DNA from: Lachnospiraceae bacterium
GTDB lineage: Bacteria; Bacillota; Clostridia; Lachnospirales; Lachnospiraceae
Length of the DNA stretch: 30,408 nucleotides
Direction: 5' to 3'
Assembly: GCA_024403585.1 (NCBI GenBank)
Contig: JAKSRN010000001.1
Coordinates: 1 to 30,408, forward strand
Shown here: piece after piece, positions 16,401 to 24,098 of the stretch
Position numbering within the stretch: position 1 is the stretch's first letter
Layout of the letters: every line of letters begins with the position of its first letter
Program-made: the position numbers and the translations under genes
Notes under the pieces: model-generated
The model's database searches: none
What the model saw: the letters and a program-made list of their open reading frames with translations, nothing else
What the model was told of the DNA's origin: nothing

Positions 16401-17157
16401 GGTAGGAAACTATACAACCTATAACTGGTGCGGTAATGTAAGTCTTCAGCAGTATGCAGAGTATCTTGCTCATGCATTCCGACTTCTCTATAACAGCACC
16501 AGAAGTCAGTACAGTAATGCCAGATCCTATATTTCACTGGATCATGTATGGAATTACCCGAGAACCGGTGCATTCAAAGGATTGGAACTTGTCCAGGCAT
16601 TTGCCAATGCTATTCAGGCGGAGGGCGATATCACCTGGAACATTGCATATCATCCATACCCTGCACCGCTGACATCACCGAATTTCTGGAAGAATACAAC
16701 CGGTTGTACCTTTAGTCCAACCTCTTACTTCTTCACCATGTATAATCTGAGAGCATTAACAGATTATATTGCCAATACTTACGGATCTCAGCATAGATTT
16801 ATTCTGTCTGAGACAGGATTTACTTCTTATTCCGGTGGTGTTCATGATGAAAAACTTCAGGCTGCAGCCATTGCTTATGGTTACTATCTGGCAGAGTTTA
16901 ATGATATGGTTGACAGTTTTGTGATCCATCGTCATGTGGATCATATCGCGGAGACCAGTCAGGGTCTTTATCTGGGACTGTGGACCAGAGATCCTGCGAC
17001 GGATGGATCCCCGCTGAATCAGAAAATGTCCTGGTCAGTATTCAAAAATATGGATACTTCACAGGGTGCAGCATATACTAATTTTGCCCTTAGCGTTATT
17101 GGTGCGAACAGCTGGGAATCCATTGTTCCCGGTTATACTGCTTCAAGGTTTAGATAA
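13465..17157 (+). CDS. Secreted seven-repeat GBS_Bsp-like protein with DUF5722-like glycosidase domain
   Basis: A 1230-residue exported protein. The signal peptide ends near PVWA-EG (residue ~31). Seven GBS_Bsp-like repeats of ~97-100 residues follow (about 13558-15633), each with a tryptophan motif (AVWS..GQDDL or PTW..DQSDLVWY) and a later H(V/A)YA strand. Order by type is A-B-A-B-A-B-B. The last two share KQSDGSY and HSGTYI and look recently duplicated. The C-terminal ~500 residues resemble DUF5722, a TIM-barrel glycosidase-like family, with candidate catalytic acids Glu979 (WILGNEVG) and Glu1116 (ILSETG). It probably cleaves or remodels a surface glycan while docked through the repeats; substrate unknown. 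ATG 13465 is preferred to GTG 13459 because of the spacing to the upstream GGGG. The gap 13400-13464 shows no clear promoter. Confidence 0.85.
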   Translation: MEKRTVRRICRLSSWIACLLLLLLCTVPVWAEGTLSAKLNTSETTCSITWSGYQMPSDGDSLQVAVWSSNKGQDDLKWRSLRSVNGAYSVDFSIADHKDSGEYNVHLYLHTKANKMVFLGKTSFTVTPASATEVSVTDLNQTAGTCNVVIKGLKSPSGITKVQVPTWCAADQSDLVWYEAAKQSDGSWIAKIDFSRHKSHLGTYQIHVYANSANGLFNIVGKTTTQYGVFDPAVTVSRNQADYTVKATAIKADEEIKAVRVAIWSKENGQDDLRWTDLSYTASSDSATAAISLEDYRDFGTYHAHVYAVGKSGKLYFQAKTEFELPVPKASVSVEQQSGKFNVRLSDVSCGVSIKQIMVAVWCAGDQSDIVWYKAEKQGDGSYTVSSDISKHKNHTGNYYVHAYMDDNRGSKSQCIAKSSFQTAEQKERSAGELKMTPNTDRSVYSASVSDVYIPESYASVQMAVWTENNGQDDLTWYKASENGSTCSADIPVSDHKNEEGLYHLHLYAKQADGKWLFIRKYTFEVTAAPTLKIVKKSASTAELSIKLAPDMIASRVEFPTWTTSNQSDLVWYQGVKQSDGSYTVMIDTAKHENHSGTYIIHAYYIDNGGTHHLLSKGTVDLVGAASTTNKLTITKNSDSTATVSIKPAATNMAKVLFPTWCASDQSDIVWYQGTKQSDGSYKATIDAVKHQYHSGTYIVHAYMEDAAGKKTFLDKGTVDLKADAPAVMGTASIRSCLITGGNQVTVEAAVTGSGSFGLFRLPAGQTDLAAGATPLATTTGSGIIRMSCPLNVNTSSSLINEKLVIGQKQGSSYVKISSGSYITNPEAVASITRAFPTAASKKGLQVNTGMASDARALGVNHAVINVVLSNIPSKSGGIPYNYNGKTYYMDMGYVYALDAAFAEQAANGSIVSAILLLPWDNNWINLIIPSGRTAGHAFYGVNAETQSGRDQLGAIFSFLANRYSDSGHNVVNWILGNEVGNYTTYNWCGNVSLQQYAEYLAHAFRLLYNSTRSQYSNARSYISLDHVWNYPRTGAFKGLELVQAFANAIQAEGDITWNIAYHPYPAPLTSPNFWKNTTGCTFSPTSYFFTMYNLRALTDYIANTYGSQHRFILSETGFTSYSGGVHDEKLQAAAIAYGYYLAEFNDMVDSFVIHRHVDHIAETSQGLYLGLWTRDPATDGSPLNQKMSWSVFKNMDTSQGAAYTNFALSVIGANSWESIVPGYTASRFR

Positions 17158-17174
17158 CAGAGAGGTGATTTTGT

Positions 17175-17858
17175 ATGAAGAATAAATTATTAGCAGCAAC
17201 TTTAGGAATTCTCCTGGCGATCGGATGTATCGGAATCAGTGTATCAAAAGTATCTGCAGAGCCTGATATGGAATCTACAGTGGAAGCTGAAGAGACAGAA
17301 GAATCTGCGGAAGCTGAAGAGGAGGAGACAGTGCCGGAGGAAGATGCTGACACTGTTCCGGAAGAAGACGCAGAAGCAGAAGAAAAAAAAGAGGAAGAAA
17401 CAGAGGTCAAAGCAGAATCAGAAGAGAAAGAAGAGGATGCGGAGATCACCGGAATGAAGATCACACTTGAAAATGAGCTTCAGGCGGATATAATTTCTGT
17501 AGAAGTGGCAGCATTCTCCAATGAAGTATATTCAGAGAATCTTTTGAAAAAAGATCAGATTTTCGCAGCCGGAGAGTCCTGTACCATTGGTGTTCCTGAA
17601 GAGTTTCAGGATGCGGATCTGGGTATGTATAATGTTCGGATCACTCTGGCAGACGGAAGCATTCAGGAAATCCCATTGGTTCCGCTTTTGGAAAATGTAA
17701 TCGGAACAGTGTATCCGGATAACGGAATTGTTCTGATCAGAGTTCGTGATGAGCGTCTGGAAGCTGAAGCAGAACCGGTCAGTGAAGCAGAGATTCAGCA
17801 GACGGAAGCTGAAGCAAGCCAGATCATGGCAGAAATCCTCTCTGCAGAATTAGAATAA
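17175..17858 (+). CDS. Secreted highly acidic protein of unknown function
   Basis: A 227-residue protein that I do not recognise. A signal peptide ends near VSA-EP (residue ~28). Residues ~29-92 are almost entirely Glu, Asp, Ala and Lys, with an internal duplication of TVPEEDA, and are probably disordered. Residues ~95-195 look like a compact beta-sandwich: ITLENELQADIISVEVAAF, LLKKDQIFAAGESCTI and GMYNVRITLADGS. This pattern resembles small beta domains in Clostridia lipoproteins, but there is no lipobox. The C-terminus is a second Glu/Ala-rich helix. It lies 17 bases after the glycosidase gene and 25 before the LtaS-like gene, so all three are probably co-expressed. It might be a partner, inhibitor or cation-binding spacer. 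That is speculation. Confidence 0.75.
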   Translation: MKNKLLAATLGILLAIGCIGISVSKVSAEPDMESTVEAEETEESAEAEEEETVPEEDADTVPEEDAEAEEKKEEETEVKAESEEKEEDAEITGMKITLENELQADIISVEVAAFSNEVYSENLLKKDQIFAAGESCTIGVPEEFQDADLGMYNVRITLADGSIQEIPLVPLLENVIGTVYPDNGIVLIRVRDERLEAEAEPVSEAEIQQTEAEASQIMAEILSAELE

Positions 17859-17883
17859 CAAGAATAGGAAAGGTCAATAAGCG

Positions 17884-20196
17884 ATGTTGGACACTAAGAA
17901 AAAGAAGGATGTAAGATCCACGAACAAGCCGGCTTCCGGAAGTATAGGATTGAAGATCCTGAATGGTATTTTTACCCTGCTGGCAATATTATTTGCATCA
18001 GTAGCGACTCTTGCATTCCGCTCTTATCACTGGGCAATGAATACATGGAGTGAACTCTCAATGGAAGAGATTGTCTATCATATGAACACCACGATCGAGG
18101 GTGCGGATGATATGATCGGACAGTATATTAAAGCATGTGTGATCATAACGGTTGTTGTGATGCTGCTGCTTATCGTTGTATTCATTCTTTTAAGAAAGAA
18201 AAGGGTGATCACTCATATCCTGCAGGCAGTTCTTATCATTGCATCTGTAGTTGTTATGGTGAATACCTATAGTCATTTTAATAAAGACGTCGGAGTTTCT
18301 GATTATATGGAAGCTCAGGAGACCTATTCTTCCTTTATTGATGATAATTATGTGGATCCGAATGACGTACAGCTGACATTCCCTGAGAAGAAAAGAAATC
18401 TGGTTTACATCTTCCTGGAATCCATGGAGAATACCTATTCTGATGAAGCATCAGGAGGAGCCTTCCCTGAGAACTGTATTCCGGAGCTGACTCAGATTTC
18501 CATGGAGAATGAGAACTTCTCCGGATCAGAAGGCGGACTGAACGGCGGTATTCCGCTGAAGGGATCTACCTGGACCATCGGTGCCATGTTTGCACAGACA
18601 TCCGGACTTCCTTTGAACCTTCCGATCGATAAGAATGCCATGAGTACACAGAATGATTTCTTCCCTGGTGTGACTGCGCTGGGAGACATTCTGAAAAACA
18701 ATGGCTATGCTCAGACACTGTGCATCGGTTCTGATGCAGCCTTTGGAGGCCGCGACCTGTATTTTAAAGGTCATGGTGATTTTACAATTAAAGACTACTA
18801 TGCAGCCATCAATGATGGAAAGATTCCATCTGATTATTACGTATGGTGGGGATTTGAAGATAAATACCTGATGGATAATGCCAAGGAAGAGATGACTAAG
18901 CTTGCTTCCGGCACACAGCCATTCAATTTTACCATGCTGACTGTTGATACTCACTTTGAAGATGGTTATGTATGTTCTGATTGTGAAAGCAACTACGGAA
19001 CACAGTATTCCAATGTAATGGCTTGTTCCAGCAAGAAGATCAACGAGCTTGTCGGATGGATCAAACAGCAGCCATGGTATGAGAATACTACAATTGTGAT
19101 CTCCGGAGACCATCTCACCATGGACAGAGATTATTGTGAAGATGTTCCTGATAATTATGAAAGAACAGTATACACAACTGTTATCAATGCTCCGTTAGAA
19201 AGAGAAACACAGGACAGAAGAACCATCTGTACCTTTGATAACTTCCCAACTACTCTGGCCGCACTGGGAGTAGAGATCGAAGGAAATCGACTGGGTCTCG
19301 GAACCAATCTGTATTCCTCCGAGCCAACCCTTCTGGAACGTTATTCTGTGAAAGAGGCCAATGAGGGATTGCAGCAGAAATCTGAGTTGATGGACAACCT
19401 TCTTGCCGGCATCAATACCAAGCTTGCAGATTGTAAGATTTCTGATTATAATCCTGTTACAAAAACAATTTCTGTAGAGATCAGTAATATTCAGTATAAG
19501 AAACCGCTGCGCTCCATCGATATTCAGATCTATGGCCGTAAGGACAAGAAGGATATCAAGTATTATAAGATGAATGACGACGGTGATGGTACCTATTCAT
19601 TCGAGATTCCTATGATGGAACACAATGCAAACGGTGTTTACAATATCCAGGTTCTTGGTGATACGGACGATCCGAGTCTGACCAAGATTCCGTTTGGTAC
19701 AAAGAAAGTTACTGTAGAGGATCCGACATTTACAGAAACCCTTGAGTCCATGGAGGTTCTTGAGAGTAAAGGAACTCTGATCGTGGAGGATTACAATGCA
19801 GAAACAGACACAATGAACATTTATGCTGTTGACGTAGAGACTCCAAACGGAGTTATGGATGTTTCCTGTGCTGTATGGAGTAAAGGTGACCAGTCTGATC
19901 TTCGCTGGATCGGTGCTACTGAGGTCGATGATGGTATCTACCTCATGCAGGTTCATGGAAGTGACTTTGGACAGACCAAGAATACACTTTCTATCCATCT
20001 GTATATCACAGATATGCAGGGTGAAGCGATTCTTCTCCACGCAGATAAGGCAGAGCTGATCGATCAGAGAACTCCGGAAGAAATTGCGGCTGATCAGACA
20101 GCTACAGATGCAAATACACCTGATGCCAATGCTGCAGGTGAGACTCCTGTCGAAGCAGTTCCTCCAACAGAGAATACAGAAACAGTTACAGAATAA
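17884..20196 (+). CDS. LtaS/OpgB/GacH-like membrane phosphotransferase with two GBS_Bsp-like repeats
   Basis: A 770-residue protein. Three predicted transmembrane helices occur in residues ~20-140. The extracytoplasmic sulfatase-fold domain (~165-500) has VYIFLESMENTY with metal ligand Glu179, GSTWTIGAMFAQTSGLPL with candidate nucleophile Thr229 or Thr231, TVDTHFEDGY, and VISGDHLTMD. These match enzymes that move glycerol-phosphate or phosphoethanolamine from lipids to polymers (LtaS, OpgB, streptococcal GacH). Unusually the C-terminus (~510-735) has two GBS_Bsp-like modules: a divergent one (IQIYGRKDKKDIKYY) and a canonical DQSD one (CAVWSKGDQSDLRW), then an acidic Thr/Ala-rich tail. It most likely decorates the wall polysaccharide with a phospho-substituent. 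Intrinsic terminator directly downstream. Confidence 0.87.
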   Translation: MLDTKKKKDVRSTNKPASGSIGLKILNGIFTLLAILFASVATLAFRSYHWAMNTWSELSMEEIVYHMNTTIEGADDMIGQYIKACVIITVVVMLLLIVVFILLRKKRVITHILQAVLIIASVVVMVNTYSHFNKDVGVSDYMEAQETYSSFIDDNYVDPNDVQLTFPEKKRNLVYIFLESMENTYSDEASGGAFPENCIPELTQISMENENFSGSEGGLNGGIPLKGSTWTIGAMFAQTSGLPLNLPIDKNAMSTQNDFFPGVTALGDILKNNGYAQTLCIGSDAAFGGRDLYFKGHGDFTIKDYYAAINDGKIPSDYYVWWGFEDKYLMDNAKEEMTKLASGTQPFNFTMLTVDTHFEDGYVCSDCESNYGTQYSNVMACSSKKINELVGWIKQQPWYENTTIVISGDHLTMDRDYCEDVPDNYERTVYTTVINAPLERETQDRRTICTFDNFPTTLAALGVEIEGNRLGLGTNLYSSEPTLLERYSVKEANEGLQQKSELMDNLLAGINTKLADCKISDYNPVTKTISVEISNIQYKKPLRSIDIQIYGRKDKKDIKYYKMNDDGDGTYSFEIPMMEHNANGVYNIQVLGDTDDPSLTKIPFGTKKVTVEDPTFTETLESMEVLESKGTLIVEDYNAETDTMNIYAVDVETPNGVMDVSCAVWSKGDQSDLRWIGATEVDDGIYLMQVHGSDFGQTKNTLSIHLYITDMQGEAILLHADKAELIDQRTPEEIAADQTATDANTPDANAAGETPVEAVPPTENTETVTE

Positions 20197-20212
20197 TTTG
20201 CGTAAATCAGAT

Positions 20213-20260
20213 GCTGCTCTTAACTGGAAATACACTTCGTGGTTAAGAGCAGCGTTTTTA
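20213..20260 (+). terminator. Intrinsic terminator after the LtaS-like gene
   Basis: A 12-bp perfect stem, GCTGCTCTTAAC (20213-20224) with GTTAAGAGCAGC (20242-20253), and a 17-base loop is followed by GTTTTTAT. It ends the LCP operon 17 bases after the stop codon, yet the next gene on the same strand starts only about 20-25 bases further on. Confidence 0.85.
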
Positions 20261-20277
20261 TAATGGGGTACGTGCAG

Positions 20278-22005
20278 ATGGAAAAGAAAAAAAGAAATAC
20301 GTTCATAACAGGAGGCATCATGCTTGTTGCGGCCATCTGCAGAATCGGCCTGGCCAACTGGCTTGGAATATGGTTCCCCTGTGCACAGGTTTATGATGAT
20401 GCATTGCTGGTGAGATATGCAGATCTGACCAGCCACTTTAATGAGCCGAATATCGACTCTCTTTTGAAATATCTGGGATATCCGGTATATCTGAATGCAG
20501 TTTCAAAAACACCTTTTTCTTATGCAACGGTTACAGCAGCTGTGTGGATCCTTGCAGCACTTTGTGTGTTTTTTGTGGCAAAACGTTTGACAGGAAACAG
20601 GATTTTTTCTCTGGTGGCTTACCTGTATACCCTGTATCTTCCGGTGGCATTTGATCTGTATTGCGGAACAAGACTGTATCGTAATGCGCTCATTGCGCCA
20701 TTCGCATGTATCAGTCTGACCTGTATGGGATGGCTGATCCTGTATATAAAAGACGATAAAAGAAGTATAGTGAAAAGTATCCTGCTGGGAATTCTGACAG
20801 GTGTTTCCTTTACCTGGTGTTATTATATGAAAGAGGATGGCATCTGGCTGAAGGCATGTCTGCTCTTTACCTTCTTATATGCAGGTATCTCTTTTCTTGT
20901 ATGTCTGATTCGGAAAAGACAGAGAAATCTGAGGGCCGTTGTTTCTGCGCTCCTTCTTGCTGCAATCCCGGTCCTGATCTATAAATATACGACGATTCAG
21001 TATACGAATAAGAATTATGAATCCTTTGGTGTCTATGACCTGAATACCAGGACAGAGGGCCAGCTGGGTGAATTCGTTAATTCTGTTTACAAAATAAAAT
21101 CGGAAAACCGCACAGCAGATGTGTGGGCACCTTATGATGCGATCGTTCAGGCTTTTGAGGCTTCCCCAACACTGTCAGAGCATCCGGAACTCCTTCAGGC
21201 AGTTCATGATTCTCCTTGGAGAGCAGGTAATGTTGAAGAGAATCCTATCACCGGTGATTTCCTTACCTGGGTTCTGAGAACTGCTCTGGATAATACGCAT
21301 ATATGGGAGGATGAAAAGCAGATCAGTGATTTGTTTGGAAAAGTTAATAAAGAGATCCAGACTGCTTTTGACGATGGAAGACTTCAGAAGGAAACAGACC
21401 GTATCCAGCTTCTGGGCAGTGCAGGAGGACGTACGATCCCTGAGATCCTCGATCTGTTTCCACTTGTGGTTGAAAGTTTTAAGGGCGTGATCGTACAAAA
21501 GGGTGTACAGCCCGGATGTCTTCTTGTAGGTCCGGAAGAGATTGAGGGACAGCCGGAGCTTTGCGAAGCAGCTGCAGAGCTGACACATACGGAATATCTT
21601 ACGGACTATTCCTTCCGATTCAATACTGTTCTGAGAGCAACTGCATTCTGCCGTGTGCTCACAATGATCTATATGGGATTGAATCTTGTTCTGTTCCTGG
21701 GATCTGTGGGGATCATTCTCTTTCAGATCTTCGTATTCCTGGTTCATCTGGGACATATGAAAAAATACAGGAAGGAGCGGGGAGCCGCTTTTGAAAAAAC
21801 CTTCATGGCCCTGGTGATGTATGGGGTGGCATGTGTTTATGCGTTCGGAATCTGCTGGTTTTCCTCTTTCCTTGGCGAACAGGCCCTGGTATTTTTGAAT
21901 TACTATAATATTGCACTACCATGTATCATGACACTGGCTTATCTGCTGTCATGGTCATCCTTGTTTGGAAATAAGATAAAAAGAAAAAATAAAGGAGAGA
22001 ATTGA
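20278..22005 (+). CDS. Polytopic membrane protein, probable GT-C glycosyltransferase
   Basis: A ~575-residue protein that I do not recognise at family level. It has about eight to nine hydrophobic helices before residue ~255, a large hydrophilic domain (~255-450) and three or four C-terminal helices. The first outside loop carries QVYDDALLVRYAD, an acidic pair of the kind used by GT-C enzymes (ArnT, PMT, GacL-type) that take sugars from polyprenyl phosphate. The open frame extends back to 20239, but that is inside the terminator stem. ATG 20278 is chosen, with ATG 20263 possible. The only ribosome-site candidate is a weak TGGGG. It overlaps the GtrB-like gene by one base, so the two probably work together: the latter loads the lipid, this one transfers the sugar outside the membrane. 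Confidence 0.72.
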   Translation: MEKKKRNTFITGGIMLVAAICRIGLANWLGIWFPCAQVYDDALLVRYADLTSHFNEPNIDSLLKYLGYPVYLNAVSKTPFSYATVTAAVWILAALCVFFVAKRLTGNRIFSLVAYLYTLYLPVAFDLYCGTRLYRNALIAPFACISLTCMGWLILYIKDDKRSIVKSILLGILTGVSFTWCYYMKEDGIWLKACLLFTFLYAGISFLVCLIRKRQRNLRAVVSALLLAAIPVLIYKYTTIQYTNKNYESFGVYDLNTRTEGQLGEFVNSVYKIKSENRTADVWAPYDAIVQAFEASPTLSEHPELLQAVHDSPWRAGNVEENPITGDFLTWVLRTALDNTHIWEDEKQISDLFGKVNKEIQTAFDDGRLQKETDRIQLLGSAGGRTIPEILDLFPLVVESFKGVIVQKGVQPGCLLVGPEEIEGQPELCEAAAELTHTEYLTDYSFRFNTVLRATAFCRVLTMIYMGLNLVLFLGSVGIILFQIFVFLVHLGHMKKYRKERGAAFEKTFMALVMYGVACVYAFGICWFSSFLGEQALVFLNYYNIALPCIMTLAYLLSWSSLFGNKIKRKNKGEN

Positions 22006-22976
22006 TGGATAAGATTGCGGTTTTGATTCCGTGTTATAACGAAAGCAAGACAATCGAGAAGGTTGTTAAGGATTTTAAGGCTGCTTTACCTGAAGCAGTG
22101 ATCTATGTGTATGATAATAATTCCAGTGATGGGACTGATGAGATTGCCCGAAAAGCAGGGGCAGTCGTAAAATACGAGCATAAGCAGGGAAAAGGTAACG
22201 TAATCAGAAGAATGTTCCGTGATATTGATGCAGAATGCTATATCATGGCAGATGGAGATGATACTTACCCTGCAGAACATGCACCGGAGATGGCCAAACT
22301 GGTTCTTGAAAAGAAGGTGGATATGGTTGTAGGAGACAGACTTTCTTCTACTTATTTTGAAGAGAATAAGAGACCTTTCCATAACATGGGCAATTCTGTA
22401 GTGCGTGGCGGTATCAATCTGCTCTTTAAGAGCGATATCAAAGACATCATGACCGGTTACAGAGCATTCAGCTACCTGTTTGTAAAATCATTCCCGGTTC
22501 TTTCCAAAGGATTTGAGATCGAGACAGAGATGTCCATTCATGCCATTGACAAAAATATGTACGTGGAGAATGTGGTCATTACCTACAGGGATCGTCCGGA
22601 AGGAAGTGAGTCTAAGCTGAATACTGTATCCGATGGATTAAAAGTACTGAGAACCATCGCTCGTCTTTTCCGCAATTACAAGCCGATGCAGTTCTTTGGT
22701 ATTATTGCAGCAGTGCTTGCCTGCATATCAACTGCTTTCTTTATTCCTGTTCTTGTGAACTATATTCATACAGGACTTGTACCACAGTTCCCGACACTGA
22801 TCGTATGTGGTTTTGTGATGGTGATCGCGATCCAGTCTCTCTTTGCCGGTCTGATCCTGCAGAATATGGTACAGAAAAACAGACAGGATTTTGAGCTGGA
22901 GCTGATCAAGATCCGTGATATGGAGCAGAGATTATTAGGAAAACGAAAAAGATGCGTACAGAAACAGGCTCAGTAA
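22005..22976 (+). CDS. GtrB/CsbB/DPM1-like polyprenyl-phosphate glycosyltransferase
   Basis: A 323-residue GT2 with C-terminal membrane anchor. Motifs: IAVLIPCYNESKTI at the start, VYDNNSSDGT, MADGDDTYP (DXD), GDRLSS, DIMTGYRAFS, and KGFEIETEMS. Two helices (about 229-251 and 263-290) precede a basic tail. This arrangement is typical of enzymes that make undecaprenyl-phosphate-monosaccharide at the inner face of the membrane (GtrB, CsbB, GacI). TTG 22002 is in frame, but ATG 22005, which overlaps the upstream TGA as TGATG and follows AAAGGAG, is the better start. With the GtrA-like flippase at 24099 and the GT-C-like proteins at 20278 or 1049 it would complete a three-component side-chain glycosylation system. 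Confidence 0.88.
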   Translation: MDKIAVLIPCYNESKTIEKVVKDFKAALPEAVIYVYDNNSSDGTDEIARKAGAVVKYEHKQGKGNVIRRMFRDIDAECYIMADGDDTYPAEHAPEMAKLVLEKKVDMVVGDRLSSTYFEENKRPFHNMGNSVVRGGINLLFKSDIKDIMTGYRAFSYLFVKSFPVLSKGFEIETEMSIHAIDKNMYVENVVITYRDRPEGSESKLNTVSDGLKVLRTIARLFRNYKPMQFFGIIAAVLACISTAFFIPVLVNYIHTGLVPQFPTLIVCGFVMVIAIQSLFAGLILQNMVQKNRQDFELELIKIRDMEQRLLGKRKRCVQKQAQ

Positions 22977-24079
22977 AGAAAGGGACCAGGATTCATTGGA
23001 TTGACGGTTTGCGAGGAATCGGATGTCTGTGTATTTTCTTCCATCACTTTTGTCTGAAGTATTACCCTGCCACCTACTGGGGACCGGCTGAAGAGAGCCG
23101 GATCCGCTGGGGGCTGGATGCAAAACTGGCAAATATGCCTTTTGTGTTTGTGATCAATGGAAATTTCTGGGTGTGTGTATACCTCTTGCTTTGCGGAATG
23201 GTTGTAGTGAATAAAACACTTGATCAGATGTACGGTCACAGATTGACCTATTATCTAAGATACTTTGTCAAACGATACTTTACACTGGTGCTGCCGATCT
23301 TCATTGCTGAGATGCTGATGTTTGCAGGCAGTCGTCTGTTCCCGGCCTATGTGATTCCGGATATCAGACAGACCATACCTTTTTTCCATTTTTTGAAGAG
23401 TACATTCTGGTCAGTACTATTTGTTTGTGATACTTCTGTGCTGGGTTCTTTGTGGACGATGCAGGCTATTTTTCTTGGTGGTCTGATCGTGCTGCTGATT
23501 CACCTGCTGTTTCAGAAGCGGATCGTAAAGATCCTTCTTCTTTTGCTTGTGATGGTTTTGTTTTTACGAACAAGTGACCACTGGTATTTTGCACCTGTTA
23601 TGGCGGGCGGAATCTTCTGGCTTCTGTTTCCTGAAATCAGGGACTTTGGAGGCTGCCCGGCAGGAGTGGTCAGTTTTATCATCGGATGCTTTTTAGCAGC
23701 ATATCCATCCGGACTTGTTCCGGAGAGCGGGGTGTATGGATTGCTTCCGGCAGTGAAATACGGTCCGTTTTTTTATCATTTTATTGGAGCAATCCTGTTT
23801 GTTTACGGAATTGCCAGATTGCAGGTTCTTCGGACTCTGTTTGGATGCCGAGCTGCAAGATGGCTTGGAAGGATTGCCTACCCTTTCTATGTTCTGCATG
23901 GTTTTTTTATAAAACTGATGGGCGTTGTCTTTGCCGGATTAAGTAAGGGAATCGCATCCTACTCCTTGCGTGTGGGTATATGTGCGGTTCTGGCATTGGC
24001 ATTCTGTCTGATCGCGTCCTGGTGTTATGCAAGCTATCTGGAACCGCGATGGAATAAGATAATCAAAAAAATTGCCTGA
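22952..24079 (+). CDS. Acyltransferase family 3 membrane protein (OafA-like)
   Basis: A 375-residue integral membrane protein with about ten helices. The N-terminal RIHWIDGLRGIGCLCIFFHHFCLKYY region, with the essential-type histidine pair FFHHF, identifies the acyltransferase-3 superfamily. The late segment WLGRIAYPFYVLHGFF also fits. Family members O-acetylate or otherwise acylate surface sugars using cytoplasmic acyl donors. It overlaps the GtrB-like gene by 25 bases, indicating tight coupling, and AGGAAAA lies upstream of the ATG. There is no appended SGNH domain. It probably adds an acyl group to the polymer or its lipid-linked side-chain sugar. The position and nature of the acyl group are unknown. 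Confidence 0.85.
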   Translation: MRTETGSVKKGTRIHWIDGLRGIGCLCIFFHHFCLKYYPATYWGPAEESRIRWGLDAKLANMPFVFVINGNFWVCVYLLLCGMVVVNKTLDQMYGHRLTYYLRYFVKRYFTLVLPIFIAEMLMFAGSRLFPAYVIPDIRQTIPFFHFLKSTFWSVLFVCDTSVLGSLWTMQAIFLGGLIVLLIHLLFQKRIVKILLLLLVMVLFLRTSDHWYFAPVMAGGIFWLLFPEIRDFGGCPAGVVSFIIGCFLAAYPSGLVPESGVYGLLPAVKYGPFFYHFIGAILFVYGIARLQVLRTLFGCRAARWLGRIAYPFYVLHGFFIKLMGVVFAGLSKGIASYSLRVGICAVLALAFCLIASWCYASYLEPRWNKIIKKIA

Positions 24080-24098
24080 AAGGAGACTGTCAATTAAT

